From assembly GCF_009604375.1 (NCBI RefSeq), contig NZ_WEGH01000001.1:310001-374000 (forward strand): DNA of 64,000 nt, read 5' to 3'. Within the stretch, counting starts at the first letter, position 1, and every line of letters starts with the position of its first letter. Both the position numbers and the translations under genes were made by a program. Positions 48,227 to 56,796 of this stretch are shown here, in pieces. The notes below the pieces were generated by a model. It was not told the DNA's origin, ran no database searches, and saw only the letters and a program-made list of their open reading frames with translations. Source of the stretch: Actinomadura macrotermitis (GTDB lineage: Bacteria > Actinomycetota > Actinomycetes > Streptosporangiales > Streptosporangiaceae).

Positions 48227-50004
48227 CGACCCTCAGTGAGGCGGCCGGGACCGAGGGGGCGCTGCACACGCTGCGGCGCGGCCTGCGGCTCACCCCCGAG
48301 TTCCGGGCCGGGCTGGCCGGGACGCTGCTGCTCGCCCTGGTGTCCACGGCGGGCCGGATCGTGGTGCCGATCGCGGTCCAGCAGACCATCGACAAGGGCC
48401 TCGGCCACGCCGGCGGCCCCGACATCGGCTTCATCCGCACCGCCGTCGTCCTCTGCGCCGTCGCGGTGCTGCTGACGGCGCTCAGCGCCTACGCGATGAA
48501 CGTGCGGCTCTACAAGACCACCGAGGGCGGCCTGGCCACCCTGCGGATCCGGGCGTTCCGGCACGTGCACGACCTGTCGATGCTCACCCAGAGCGGCGAG
48601 CGGCGCGGCGCCCTGGTGTCGCGGGTGACCGGCGACGTCGACCAGATCAGCCAGTTCATGCAGTGGGGCGGGCTGATGATGATCGTCTCGCTCGGCCAGC
48701 TGGTGGTGGCGAGCGTGCTGATGGCGGTCTACTCCTGGCCGCTGGCGCTGCTGGTGTGGGCCTCGTTCCTGCCGCTGGCGTTCGCGCTGCGCCGGTTCCA
48801 GCGGCTGGTCTCGGCCGCCTACACCCGGGTGCGCGAGCGGACCGGCGACCTGCTGGCCGTGGTCGGCGAGTCGGTGGTGGGCGCCTCGGTGATCCGCTCC
48901 TACGCCGCCGAGGAGCGCACCGCGCGGCGCGTCGACGAGACCGTCGCGGCGACCCGGCACGCGCAGACCCGCGCGCAGGGCCTGGTCGCGCTGACGTTCC
49001 CCGTGAGCGAGCTGGTCGCGGCGCTGGCGACCGCCGCCGTCGTGGTGGCCGGGACGCTGCTCGGCGTCGGCGGCCACCTGACGGCCGGCGAGCTGATCGC
49101 GTTCCTGTTCCTGGTCACGCTGTTCGTCAGCCCCATGCAGACCGCCACCGAGGTCCTCAACGAGGCGCAGAACGCGATCGCGGGGTGGCGGCGCGTGCTC
49201 GGCGTGCTGGACACCGTCCCCGACGTCGCCGACCCCGGCGAGCGCGGCGAGACGCTGCCGCGCGGGCCGATCGAGGTGCGCTTCGAGGACGTGGGGTTCG
49301 CCTACCCCGGCGGGCCGCCGGTGCTGCACGGGGTGAACGCCGAGATCGCGCCGCGCAGCCGCGTCGCGATCGTCGGCGAGACCGGGTCGGGCAAGACGAC
49401 CTTCGCCAAGCTGCTGACCCGGCTGATGGACCCCACGAGCGGCCGGGTGCTGGTGGACGGCGTCCCGCTGAAGGACGTGCGGTTCTCCTCGCTGCGCGAG
49501 CGGATCGTCATGGTGCCCCAGGACGGGTTCCTGTTCGACGCCACGCTCGCCGACAACATCCGCTACGGCCGCCAGGACGCCACCGACGCCGACCTGGAGC
49601 TGGCGCTGACCGAGCTCGGCCTCGCCGACTGGCTGGAGGGCCTGCCGCGCGGCCTGGCCACCCCGGTCGGGCAGCGCGGCGAGTCGCTGTCGGCCGGCGA
49701 GCGGCAGCTGGTCGCGCTCGCCCGCGCCTACGTCGCGGCCCCCGACCTGCTGGTGCTGGACGAGGCGACCTCGGCCGTCGACCCGGCCACCGAGGTCCGC
49801 ATCCAGCGGGCCCTGGAGGGGGTGACGCGGGGCCGCACCGCCATCTCGATCGCGCACCGGCTGTCCACCGCCGAGGCCGCCGACGAGGTCATCGTGTTCG
49901 ACGCGGGGCGGATCGTGCAGCGCGGCCCGCACGCCGAGCTGGCCGCCGTGCCGGGCGTCTACGCCGACCTGTACGCGTCCTGGGTCGCGCAACGGAGCAT
50001 CTGA
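48223..50004 (+). CDS. ABC exporter half-transporter B (canonical ATPase site)
   Basis: A 593-residue partner with six membrane segments in residues 25-305 and an ATPase with Walker A GETGSGKTT, Walker B LLVLDEATSAVD with catalytic Glu, and switch His in SIAHRLST. Its signature is the variant LSAGERQLVALARAY. In known heterodimeric exporters (TM287/288, BmrCD, LmrCD) one composite site is built from degenerate Walker B/His of one half and a variant signature of the other; the pattern here fits exactly. ATG at 48223, coupled to half A. Confidence 0.92.
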   Translation: MTTLSEAAGTEGALHTLRRGLRLTPEFRAGLAGTLLLALVSTAGRIVVPIAVQQTIDKGLGHAGGPDIGFIRTAVVLCAVAVLLTALSAYAMNVRLYKTTEGGLATLRIRAFRHVHDLSMLTQSGERRGALVSRVTGDVDQISQFMQWGGLMMIVSLGQLVVASVLMAVYSWPLALLVWASFLPLAFALRRFQRLVSAAYTRVRERTGDLLAVVGESVVGASVIRSYAAEERTARRVDETVAATRHAQTRAQGLVALTFPVSELVAALATAAVVVAGTLLGVGGHLTAGELIAFLFLVTLFVSPMQTATEVLNEAQNAIAGWRRVLGVLDTVPDVADPGERGETLPRGPIEVRFEDVGFAYPGGPPVLHGVNAEIAPRSRVAIVGETGSGKTTFAKLLTRLMDPTSGRVLVDGVPLKDVRFSSLRERIVMVPQDGFLFDATLADNIRYGRQDATDADLELALTELGLADWLEGLPRGLATPVGQRGESLSAGERQLVALARAYVAAPDLLVLDEATSAVDPATEVRIQRALEGVTRGRTAISIAHRLSTAEAADEVIVFDAGRIVQRGPHAELAAVPGVYADLYASWVAQRSI

Positions 50005-50097
50005 TGCGGGGTTTTGACACGGGTATACGGACGGGCGCTAAAGCACTTGCCCGATATCTGTTCGCCTGCGCATTCTGCTGGGGTGAGCATTGAGGTC

Positions 50098-51333
50098 ATG
50101 AGTGAATCGGCGGGCACCCTGCACGGTCAGCTGCAGCGGGGCCTCGGCAGGGCCGCGCGGCGCGCGGCCGGCAAGCCCGGCGCGGGCGAGTACGTGTACG
50201 ACTGCGTGCGCCGGGATCCGCGCTGGGACTGGCAGTGCGAGTCGCGGTCGCTGTACTACGCCCGGTTGATGGTGGATCTCGAGCTGCCGGTCGGGCCGCT
50301 GGCCGAGCACCTGTTCGACCCGGCCGACCACGCCGACGAGGACGACCGCCGGGTGGGGCTGACCCTGCGGGTGCTGGCGGAGATGGTGCGGCTCAGCCGG
50401 CGTGAGGCCGCGGCGGTGCTGCGCGACTACGCCGAGGACGGCATGCACTGGTACGACGCGCTGAACGCGCTGGTGGACGCGGGCGATCCGGCGCTCACCG
50501 CCGGGCTGGACGAGCTGGTCGTGGCGCGCTGCGACGAGCCGGCGCTGGAGTCCCTGGTCGCCGGGCCGCGCAATCCGGTGATCGAGAGCTGGGCCGCGCG
50601 GCAGCCGCAGATCGCCGCGGCGGTGCGGCGGCAGCGGACCAGGCCGCCGATGCGCCGTCCGGCGTCGCAGGCCACGGACCGCTCCGCGTTCACCGACGCC
50701 GAGCTGCTGCGGCTGGCGCGCGGCGGTGACGACGCGGCGCTATCCGCTTTGTTCGAGCTGGGGCGCAGGCGCGCCCCGGCTCTTTTGGAGCTGGCCGACG
50801 AGCTGCTGCCGCAGCAGCCGGGCCGCTGGCGGAGCGCGCTGTTCCGGCCGCTGACGGATTTCGGCCCGGCCGCACTCCCCTACGCCCGCGTCTGGGCCAC
50901 CACCGACGACGGGCGCGCTCCCATGGGGATGCACATCCTGGCGGCCCACGGGACCCGCCAGGACATCCCCATCCTGATGAAAGAACTGACCGAGACGATG
51001 GAAGAGGGCTACTGGCGCGGCGCCGCCGACCCGATCGAGGGCCTCGGGCGGCTGCGCGCCGGTGAGGCCGTCCCGCTGCTGAAGACCGCTTGGACCGAAA
51101 CGCCCTATGCCCATCTGCGGCCCCGGGTGCTGACCGCGCTCATCCGGACAGCGCCGCACACCGCCGAGGCCTACGCCGTCGAGGGCCTGTGGGACTGCCA
51201 GTCCGGCGCCCGCGAGATCGCCGCCGGGTCTGCGCCGCTCACCGACGACACCCGGATCCGGTTGCAACGCCTGGAGCACGACGCCGCCGAGGAGCCCGAG
51301 GTGCGGGCCGCGGCCGCCGCCCGGGCGATCTGA
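50098..51333 (+). CDS. Hypothetical HEAT-like repeat protein
   Basis: A 411-residue soluble protein, largely alpha-helical by composition. The C-terminal third reads like HEAT/Armadillo-like repeats (IEGLGRLRAGEAVPLLKTAW, PRVLTALIRTAPHTAEAYA). The first half has no recognised domain. There is no signal peptide or membrane segment. ATG 50098 chosen; GTG 50083 would add five residues. It follows the exporter genes by about 90 bp on the same strand, but a link is not shown. Function unknown. Confidence 0.75.
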   Translation: MSESAGTLHGQLQRGLGRAARRAAGKPGAGEYVYDCVRRDPRWDWQCESRSLYYARLMVDLELPVGPLAEHLFDPADHADEDDRRVGLTLRVLAEMVRLSRREAAAVLRDYAEDGMHWYDALNALVDAGDPALTAGLDELVVARCDEPALESLVAGPRNPVIESWAARQPQIAAAVRRQRTRPPMRRPASQATDRSAFTDAELLRLARGGDDAALSALFELGRRRAPALLELADELLPQQPGRWRSALFRPLTDFGPAALPYARVWATTDDGRAPMGMHILAAHGTRQDIPILMKELTETMEEGYWRGAADPIEGLGRLRAGEAVPLLKTAWTETPYAHLRPRVLTALIRTAPHTAEAYAVEGLWDCQSGAREIAAGSAPLTDDTRIRLQRLEHDAAEEPEVRAAAAARAI

Positions 51334-51402
51334 CCCCCTGAACCCCGCGCCGCGAGCGCGCGTACCTCCCACCGATCGCGTACCCCGGCGAGAGGATGGG
51401 CC

Positions 51403-51810
51403 ATGCACCACCCCGGAGCGGCGCTGCTCGGCGGCGCCCTGCTGACACTGCCTGTGCTGGCACTGGCCGCGGCCTGCGGCGGCGCGGCGGGAGCCGGGCA
51501 CGCCGGCCACACGGCCGCGCCGCCCGCCACGATCGAGCAGCTGGCCGCGAAATCCGGCTGCAGGCTGACCGGCACCCGCGGGGCGGAGGAGCTGCGGCAG
51601 GGCGCCTGCCGGACGGCCCGGGGCCGCTACACCCTCGTCGGGTTCACCACCGACCAGGGGCAGCGGGCGTGGCTGGCGGAGGCCAGGCCCTGGGGCGGGA
51701 CGTACCTGGTCGGGACGCGGTGGGTGGCGGTCGGCCCGGAGCCGACGCTGCGGTCGCTGCGCGGCGAGCTCGGCGGCGACATCCTGTCCGGCGACGCACA
51801 CCACGGCTGA
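51403..51810 (+). CDS. Small putative lipoprotein
   Basis: A 135-residue exported protein. Signal peptide with LALAAAC lipobox-like end at about residue 25 (Cys), then a His/Gly-rich stretch (GHAGHTAAPP). The mature domain has two Cys (SGCRLTG, GACRTARG) likely disulfide-bonded, and ends RWVAVGPEPTLRSLRGELGGDI. The start ATG has GAGAGG nine bases upstream. Function unknown. Confidence 0.8.
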   Translation: MHHPGAALLGGALLTLPVLALAAACGGAAGAGHAGHTAAPPATIEQLAAKSGCRLTGTRGAEELRQGACRTARGRYTLVGFTTDQGQRAWLAEARPWGGTYLVGTRWVAVGPEPTLRSLRGELGGDILSGDAHHG

Positions 51811-51928
51811 TCGGTTCCCCGCGCCGGGAAGGTCGAGGCCTGATCACCGCCGGGTACTACACGCGGCCGGCCCGGTTCCCCCCACAGGAGGGCGAAAGAG
51901 GCGTCACGCGCTCCCTAGACTCCCCGTC

Positions 51929-52267
51929 ATGACCGTTTCCGCACGCCGTTCCCTCGCCGTTCTCGCCCTCGCGCTGCTGCCGCTCGGCGCGGTCACCGCC
52001 TGCGAGGGCCAGAACAGCAAGACCGACTGCGGGATCAACTCCTGCACCGTCACCTTCGACCGCGGCGTGGACGCGAGCGCGAACATCCTCGGCGTGAAGG
52101 CCAAGCTGGTGAGCGTGCAGAACGAGACCGTCACGCTGCAGGTCGGCGGCCAGCAGATCAACGTGCCGGTCGGCGACGGGCAGCAGCAGACCGACGGCGG
52201 GTTCAGCGTGTCGGTGCAGTCGGTCACCAAGGACAACGTGGTGGTGAAGATCAGCCACAACGGCTGA
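51929..52267 (+). CDS. Small putative lipoprotein
   Basis: A 112-residue exported protein with a Leu/Ala-rich signal peptide ending GAVTAC (lipobox Cys about residue 25). The mature part has two further Cys (DCGINSC) and a beta-rich region: TFDRGVDASANILGVKAKLVSV, ETVTLQVGGQQINVPVG and NVVVKISHNG. Not recognised as a named family by me. It stands 118 bp downstream of the other lipoprotein gene on the same strand. Confidence 0.8.
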   Translation: MTVSARRSLAVLALALLPLGAVTACEGQNSKTDCGINSCTVTFDRGVDASANILGVKAKLVSVQNETVTLQVGGQQINVPVGDGQQQTDGGFSVSVQSVTKDNVVVKISHNG

Positions 52268-52298
52268 TCCTGTCCTACCCCCGGCGTAGGGTCGCGCC

Positions 52299-53474
52299 AT
52301 GCGCGATTTCAGTGCCCGGGAGCGGCGGGCCCGTCTGGCCGTCCGGCACCGGCTGGCCCCGTCCGCACGCACCGGCGACGTCCTGGAGATCGCCCGCTCG
52401 CTGGTGGCGCTGCACGCCACCGACCCGGCGACGGTGTTCCTCAGCGTCGCGGCGCGCAGCGGCACCGCCGGCCCGGCCGATGTGGAGGCGGCCCTCTACG
52501 ACGACCGGACGCTGCTGCGGATGCTCGCCATGCGGCGGACCATGTTCGTGGTGCCGGTCGAGCTGCTGCCGGTGCTGCAGGCGGCCTGCGCCGACGCGCT
52601 CGCCGTCAAGCAGCGGCGCACCTACACCCGGTTCATCGAGCAGGCGGGCGTGGCCGACGACGCGGCCGCCTTCTTCGACGACGTCGCCGAGGGCGCGCAC
52701 CGGGCGCTGCTGGAGCTCGGCGAGGCGACCGGCGCGCAGATCAGCGCCGCCGAGCCCCGGCTGCGCACCCAGATCGACACCGCGCCCGGCAAGTCCTACT
52801 CCAAGCCGACCTCCATCACCACCTGGGTGCTGGTGACGCTCGGCGTGGAGGGCCGGATCGTGCGCGGCCGCCCGAACGGGTCGTGGGCGAGCAGCCAGTA
52901 CAAGTGGTCGCCGGTGGAGAAGTGGCTGCCCGGCGGCGTCCCCTCCGTCCCGGCCGACCAGGCGCGCGCCGAGCTGGTGCGCGCGTGGCTGCACGCGTTC
53001 GGCCCGGCCACGGCCGCCGACGTCAAGTGGTGGACGGGCTGGTCGGCGACCGAGGTCCGCAAGGCCCTCGCCCTGCTGGACACCGTAGAGGTGACCATGG
53101 ACGGCGCGCCCGGCCTGGTCCTCGCCGGCGATCTGGAGCCGGCCGCCGAGCCCGAGCCCTGGGCGGCGCTGCTGCCCGCCCTCGACCCGACCGCGATGGG
53201 CTGGCAGGAGCGCGGCTGGTACCTCGGCGCCCACAAGGAGGCGCTGTTCGACAAGAACGGCAACATCGGCCCGTCGGTGTGGTGGGACGGCCGGATCGTC
53301 GGCGGCTGGGCCCAGCGCGCCGACGGCGAGCTGGTGGTGCGGCTGCTGGAGGACGCCGGCGCGGACGCGGTCGCCGCGATCGAGGCCGAGACCGCCCGCA
53401 TGACCGCGTTCTACGGCGGCGTGCGGGCCGTCCCGCGCTTCCGCACCCCGCTGGAGCGCGAGCTCACCGGCTGA
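52299..53474 (+). CDS. Winged-helix DNA-binding domain protein (HTH_42/AlkZ-YcaQ family)
   Basis: A 391-residue protein of the winged helix DNA-binding family that includes AlkZ/YcaQ DNA glycosylases. It opens with the typical RRARLAVRHRLAP...ALHATDP, contains LLRMLAMRRTMFVVP, and AAPSVKWWTGWSATEVRKALA-like helices in the middle (KWWTGWSATEVRKAL). AlkZ-type enzymes unhook interstrand crosslinks or protect antibiotic producers; the catalytic QxQ/QxD motif is not evident to me, so catalysis is uncertain. ATG 52299. Confidence 0.8.
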   Translation: MRDFSARERRARLAVRHRLAPSARTGDVLEIARSLVALHATDPATVFLSVAARSGTAGPADVEAALYDDRTLLRMLAMRRTMFVVPVELLPVLQAACADALAVKQRRTYTRFIEQAGVADDAAAFFDDVAEGAHRALLELGEATGAQISAAEPRLRTQIDTAPGKSYSKPTSITTWVLVTLGVEGRIVRGRPNGSWASSQYKWSPVEKWLPGGVPSVPADQARAELVRAWLHAFGPATAADVKWWTGWSATEVRKALALLDTVEVTMDGAPGLVLAGDLEPAAEPEPWAALLPALDPTAMGWQERGWYLGAHKEALFDKNGNIGPSVWWDGRIVGGWAQRADGELVVRLLEDAGADAVAAIEAETARMTAFYGGVRAVPRFRTPLERELTG

Positions 53475-53492
53475 TCCGCGAAGATGGGGGGC

Positions 53493-54641
53493 ATGCCAGC
53501 AGAACGCATGCTTCCCACCCCTGAAGCAGAAGAACTCATCGCGCTGACCCGCGACATCGCCGCCAAGGAGCTGGCGCCGCGCGCCGCCGCCGCCGAGGCG
53601 GCCGCCGAGTTCCCCCGCGAGGTGTTCCGGCTGCTCGGCCGGTCCGGCCTGCTCGGTCTCCCCTACCCCGAGGAGCACGGCGGCGGCGGGCAGCCCTACG
53701 AGGTCTACCTGCAGGTCCTGGAGGAGATCGCGTCGGTGTGGGCGTCGGTCGCGGTCGGCGTCAGCGTGCACACCCTCGCCTGCTTCCCGCTGTTCAACTA
53801 CGGCACGCCCGAGCAGCTGGAGCTGCTGCCGGACATGCTCGGCGGCGAGCTGCTCGGCGGGTACGCGCTGTCGGAGGCGCAGGCCGGGTCCGACGCGGCC
53901 GCGCTCGGCACCCGCGCGGTCCGCGAGGGCGACGCCTACCGGATCACCGGCACCAAGTCGTGGATCACCCACGGCGGCGAGGCCGACTTCTACGTGCTGT
54001 TCGCGCGCACCTCCGACGACGGCGGCCGCGGCATCTCCTGCTTCCTCACCGAGGGACAGGTGCCCGGCCTGACGTTCGGGCCGCCCGAGCGCAAGATGGG
54101 CCTCACCGGCTCGACGACCGCGCAGCTGCACTTCGACGGCGCGCTCGTCCCCGCCGGGCGGCGCCTGGCCGGGGAGGGGCAGGGCTTCCCGATCGCGCTG
54201 GCGGCGCTGGACTCGGGGCGGCTCGGCATCGCCGCGTGCGCGGTCGGACTGGCGCAGGGCGCGCTGGACCACGCCGTCGCCTACGCCGCCGAGCGGCGCC
54301 AGTTCGGCCGCCCGATCATCGACAACCAGGGGCTGGCGTTCCTGCTCGCCGACATGGCCGCGGCCGTGGAGACGGCGCGCGCCGCCTACCTGGAGGCGGC
54401 GCGGCGCAAGGACCGGGGGCTGCCGTTCGCGCGGCAGGCCTCGATCGCCAAGCTCGTCGCGACCGACGCGGCGATGAAGGTCACCACCGACGCGGTGCAG
54501 GTCCTCGGCGGCTACGGCTACACCCGCGACTTCCCGGTGGAGCGGTACATGCGCGAGGCCAAGGTGATGCAGATCTTCGAGGGCACCAACCAGATCCAGC
54601 GCATGGTCATCGCCCGCCACCTGGCCAAGGGCGTCAGGTAA
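53493..54641 (+). CDS. Acyl-CoA dehydrogenase
   Basis: A 382-residue FAD enzyme that introduces a trans-2 double bond into acyl-CoA. Features: LGLPYPEEHGGGGQPYE (N-terminal helical domain), YALSEAQAGSDAAAL and KSWITHGGEADFYVLFAR (flavin/substrate binding), ERRQFGRPIIDNQGLAFLLADM, and AVQVLGGYGYTRDFPVERYMREAKVMQIFEGTNQIQR, with the catalytic Glu in FEGTNQIQ. Short-chain/general type. ATG 53493 or 53508; earlier in-frame ATG 53484 possible. First of three dehydrogenases in a row. Confidence 0.93.
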   Translation: MPAERMLPTPEAEELIALTRDIAAKELAPRAAAAEAAAEFPREVFRLLGRSGLLGLPYPEEHGGGGQPYEVYLQVLEEIASVWASVAVGVSVHTLACFPLFNYGTPEQLELLPDMLGGELLGGYALSEAQAGSDAAALGTRAVREGDAYRITGTKSWITHGGEADFYVLFARTSDDGGRGISCFLTEGQVPGLTFGPPERKMGLTGSTTAQLHFDGALVPAGRRLAGEGQGFPIALAALDSGRLGIAACAVGLAQGALDHAVAYAAERRQFGRPIIDNQGLAFLLADMAAAVETARAAYLEAARRKDRGLPFARQASIAKLVATDAAMKVTTDAVQVLGGYGYTRDFPVERYMREAKVMQIFEGTNQIQRMVIARHLAKGVR

Positions 54642-54708
54642 GGGGCCACCGACCCGGCGGCCGGGGCGGATCGGTAGCCTGCCCTGCGGATCCCCCGAGG
54701 AGGCGCCC

Positions 54709-55845
54709 GTGCCGTCACTGCCGGAGCTGGAACCGGGCACGCTGCCGCCCGGGACGGCCGGCCTGCGCGCGCGGGTGCGGTCGTTCCTGGCGGAGGCGTC
54801 GTTCACGCCGCGCTGCGACAGCTGGCTGACCGGCGCCGACCCGGCGTTCAGCCGCGCCCTCGGCGCGCGCGGCTGGCTCGGCATGACGCTGCCGGCCCGC
54901 GCCGGCGGCCACGGCCGCTCGCCGCTGGAACGGTTCGTGGTGATCGAGGAGCTGCTGGCCGCCGGGGCGCCGGTCGCCGCGCACTGGATCGCCGACCGGC
55001 AGGTCGGCCCGAGCCTGCTGCACAACGGGACGCCGGAGCAGCAGCGGCGGTTCCTGCCGGGGATCGTGCGCGGCGAGTGCTTCTTCGCGATCGGGATGAG
55101 CGAGCCCGACTCCGGTTCCGACCTCGCCTCGGTCCGCACCCGCGCCGAACGCACCCGTGGTGGCGAGCACGGCGACGGCTGGCGTCTCACCGGCACCAAG
55201 GTGTGGACGAGCGGCGCGCATCTGGCGCACGCGATCCTCGTGCTGGCGCGCAGCGAAAGGGGCAGCGAGCGGCACGCCGGGCTGACCCAGTTCATCGTGC
55301 CGCTGCCCGCCGAGGGCGTGACGATCCGCCCCATCGCGTCCCTGTCGGGCGAGCATCACTTCAACGAGGTCGTGTTCGACGGCGCGTTCGTCCCCGACGC
55401 GCTCGTCCTCGGCAAGCCCGGCGACGGATGGCGGCAGGTGACCGCCGAGCTGGCCTACGAGCGGAGCGGCCCCGAGCGCCTGCTCAGCACGTTCCTGCTG
55501 CTGCGGCTGCTGCACGAGCGGGGCGCGGACCCGCGCGCGCTCGGGCGGCTCCTGGCGCGGCTGTGGGCCCTGCGGCAGGCGTCCCTCGGCGTCGCCGGGG
55601 CGCTCGCGCAGGGCCGCACGCCCGACGTCGCCGCCGCCCTGGTCAAGGACCTGGGGACGCGGTTCGAGTCCGAGGTGATCGAGGCCGCCCGCGATCACGC
55701 CGGCGCCGAGCCCGACCCCGGCTCCCCCGACCCGCTGGCCCGCGCGCTCGCCCAGGCGGTCGTGCAGGCGCCGGGGTTCACGCTGCGCGGCGGCACCAAC
55801 GAGATCCTGCGCGGCATCGTCGCGCGCGGCCTGGGAGTGCGCTGA
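54709..55845 (+). CDS. Acyl-CoA dehydrogenase, probable heteromer subunit A
   Basis: A 378-residue dehydrogenase of the FadE/Cai-type actinobacterial group: WLGMTLPARAGGHGRSPLERFVVIEELLAAGAP, FAIGMSEPDSGSDLASVRTRA, GTKVWTSGAHLAHAILVLARS and, at the C-terminus, PGFTLRGGTNEILRGIVARGLG. Starts at GTG 54709 with GGAGG upstream. Its stop overlaps the next gene's ATG (TGATG), so the two are made together, like the alpha/beta pairs FadE28-FadE29 of steroid-degrading actinobacteria. Confidence 0.9.
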   Translation: MPSLPELEPGTLPPGTAGLRARVRSFLAEASFTPRCDSWLTGADPAFSRALGARGWLGMTLPARAGGHGRSPLERFVVIEELLAAGAPVAAHWIADRQVGPSLLHNGTPEQQRRFLPGIVRGECFFAIGMSEPDSGSDLASVRTRAERTRGGEHGDGWRLTGTKVWTSGAHLAHAILVLARSERGSERHAGLTQFIVPLPAEGVTIRPIASLSGEHHFNEVVFDGAFVPDALVLGKPGDGWRQVTAELAYERSGPERLLSTFLLLRLLHERGADPRALGRLLARLWALRQASLGVAGALAQGRTPDVAAALVKDLGTRFESEVIEAARDHAGAEPDPGSPDPLARALAQAVVQAPGFTLRGGTNEILRGIVARGLGVR

Positions 55846-56750
55846 TGGACGACCCGCTGCTGGCCGCGACCGCGGACGAGATCCTCGCCGCCGCCGACCC
55901 CTGGCCCGCGCTGGAGGAGGCCGGGCTCACCGCCGTCGGCGTCCCCGAGGAGGCGGGCGGCAGCGGCGGCACCCTCGCCGACGCGGCCGTGCTGCTGCGC
56001 GCGTCCGGCTACCACGCGGCCGCGGTGCCGCTCGCCGAGACCGGCTGGCTCGCCGGGCGGGCGCTCGCCGAGGCGGGCCTGCCGGTGCCGCCCGGCCCGC
56101 TGACGGCCTGTGCCGATCCGCGCCGGGTCCCGTGGGCGCGCGGGGCGCACCGGATCGTCGTCGTGCGGGACGGCGAGGCGCGGGTGTACGACCCGGCCGG
56201 CCTGGAGATCGTCCCGGGCGCGAACCTGGCGGGCGAGCCGCGCGACGAGATCGTCCTCGGCGGGGCGCGGCCCGTGGCGGCCGGGCCCTGCGGCGCCGAC
56301 CTGCGGCTGCGCGGCGCGCTGGCGCGGGCGGTGCAGCTCACCGGCGCGATGCGGCGGGCGCTGGAGCTGTCGGTGCGGTACGCGGGCGAACGGGAGCAGT
56401 TCGGGCGGCCGATCGGCCGGTTCCAGGCCGTCCAGCAGGCCCTGGCCGAGCTGGCGGGCGAGGTCGCGATCGCCGACGTCGCGGTCCGGGCGGCCGTCCG
56501 CACGCCCGACGATCCGGTGGCGGTCGGGGCGGCCAAGGCGAACGCCTCCCGCGCCGCAGGGACCGTCGCTTCGATCGCTCATCAGGTGCACGGCGCGCTG
56601 GGCGTCACCGCAGAGCATCCTTTGCACACGATCACCCTGCGATTGTGGTCCTGGCGCGAGGAATTCGGCGGCGAGGCCTTCTGGGCGGGCGATCTCGGCG
56701 GCCGGGCGGCCGGTTCGCGCGATCCCTGGCCGTTCCTGATCGGTATGTGA
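55845..56750 (+). CDS. Acyl-CoA dehydrogenase-like protein, short subunit B
   Basis: A 301-residue acyl-CoA dehydrogenase relative, about 80 residues shorter than usual. It has a reduced N-terminal and middle domain (VPEEAGGSGGTLADAAVLLRASGYHAAAVPL) and a C-terminal helical domain with YAGEREQFGRPIGRFQAVQQALAELAGEVA and VHGALGVTAEHPLHTITLRLWSWREEFGG. The canonical C-terminal FEGT...-Glu region is absent or altered. Such short partners in heteromers often contribute FAD binding while the other subunit carries the base. Coupled to the previous gene. Confidence 0.85.
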   Translation: MDDPLLAATADEILAAADPWPALEEAGLTAVGVPEEAGGSGGTLADAAVLLRASGYHAAAVPLAETGWLAGRALAEAGLPVPPGPLTACADPRRVPWARGAHRIVVVRDGEARVYDPAGLEIVPGANLAGEPRDEIVLGGARPVAAGPCGADLRLRGALARAVQLTGAMRRALELSVRYAGEREQFGRPIGRFQAVQQALAELAGEVAIADVAVRAAVRTPDDPVAVGAAKANASRAAGTVASIAHQVHGALGVTAEHPLHTITLRLWSWREEFGGEAFWAGDLGGRAAGSRDPWPFLIGM

Positions 56751-56796
56751 GGGCATACCGTGGTTACCAGGCAGTAGCAACCCGTCGGGAGACCGC

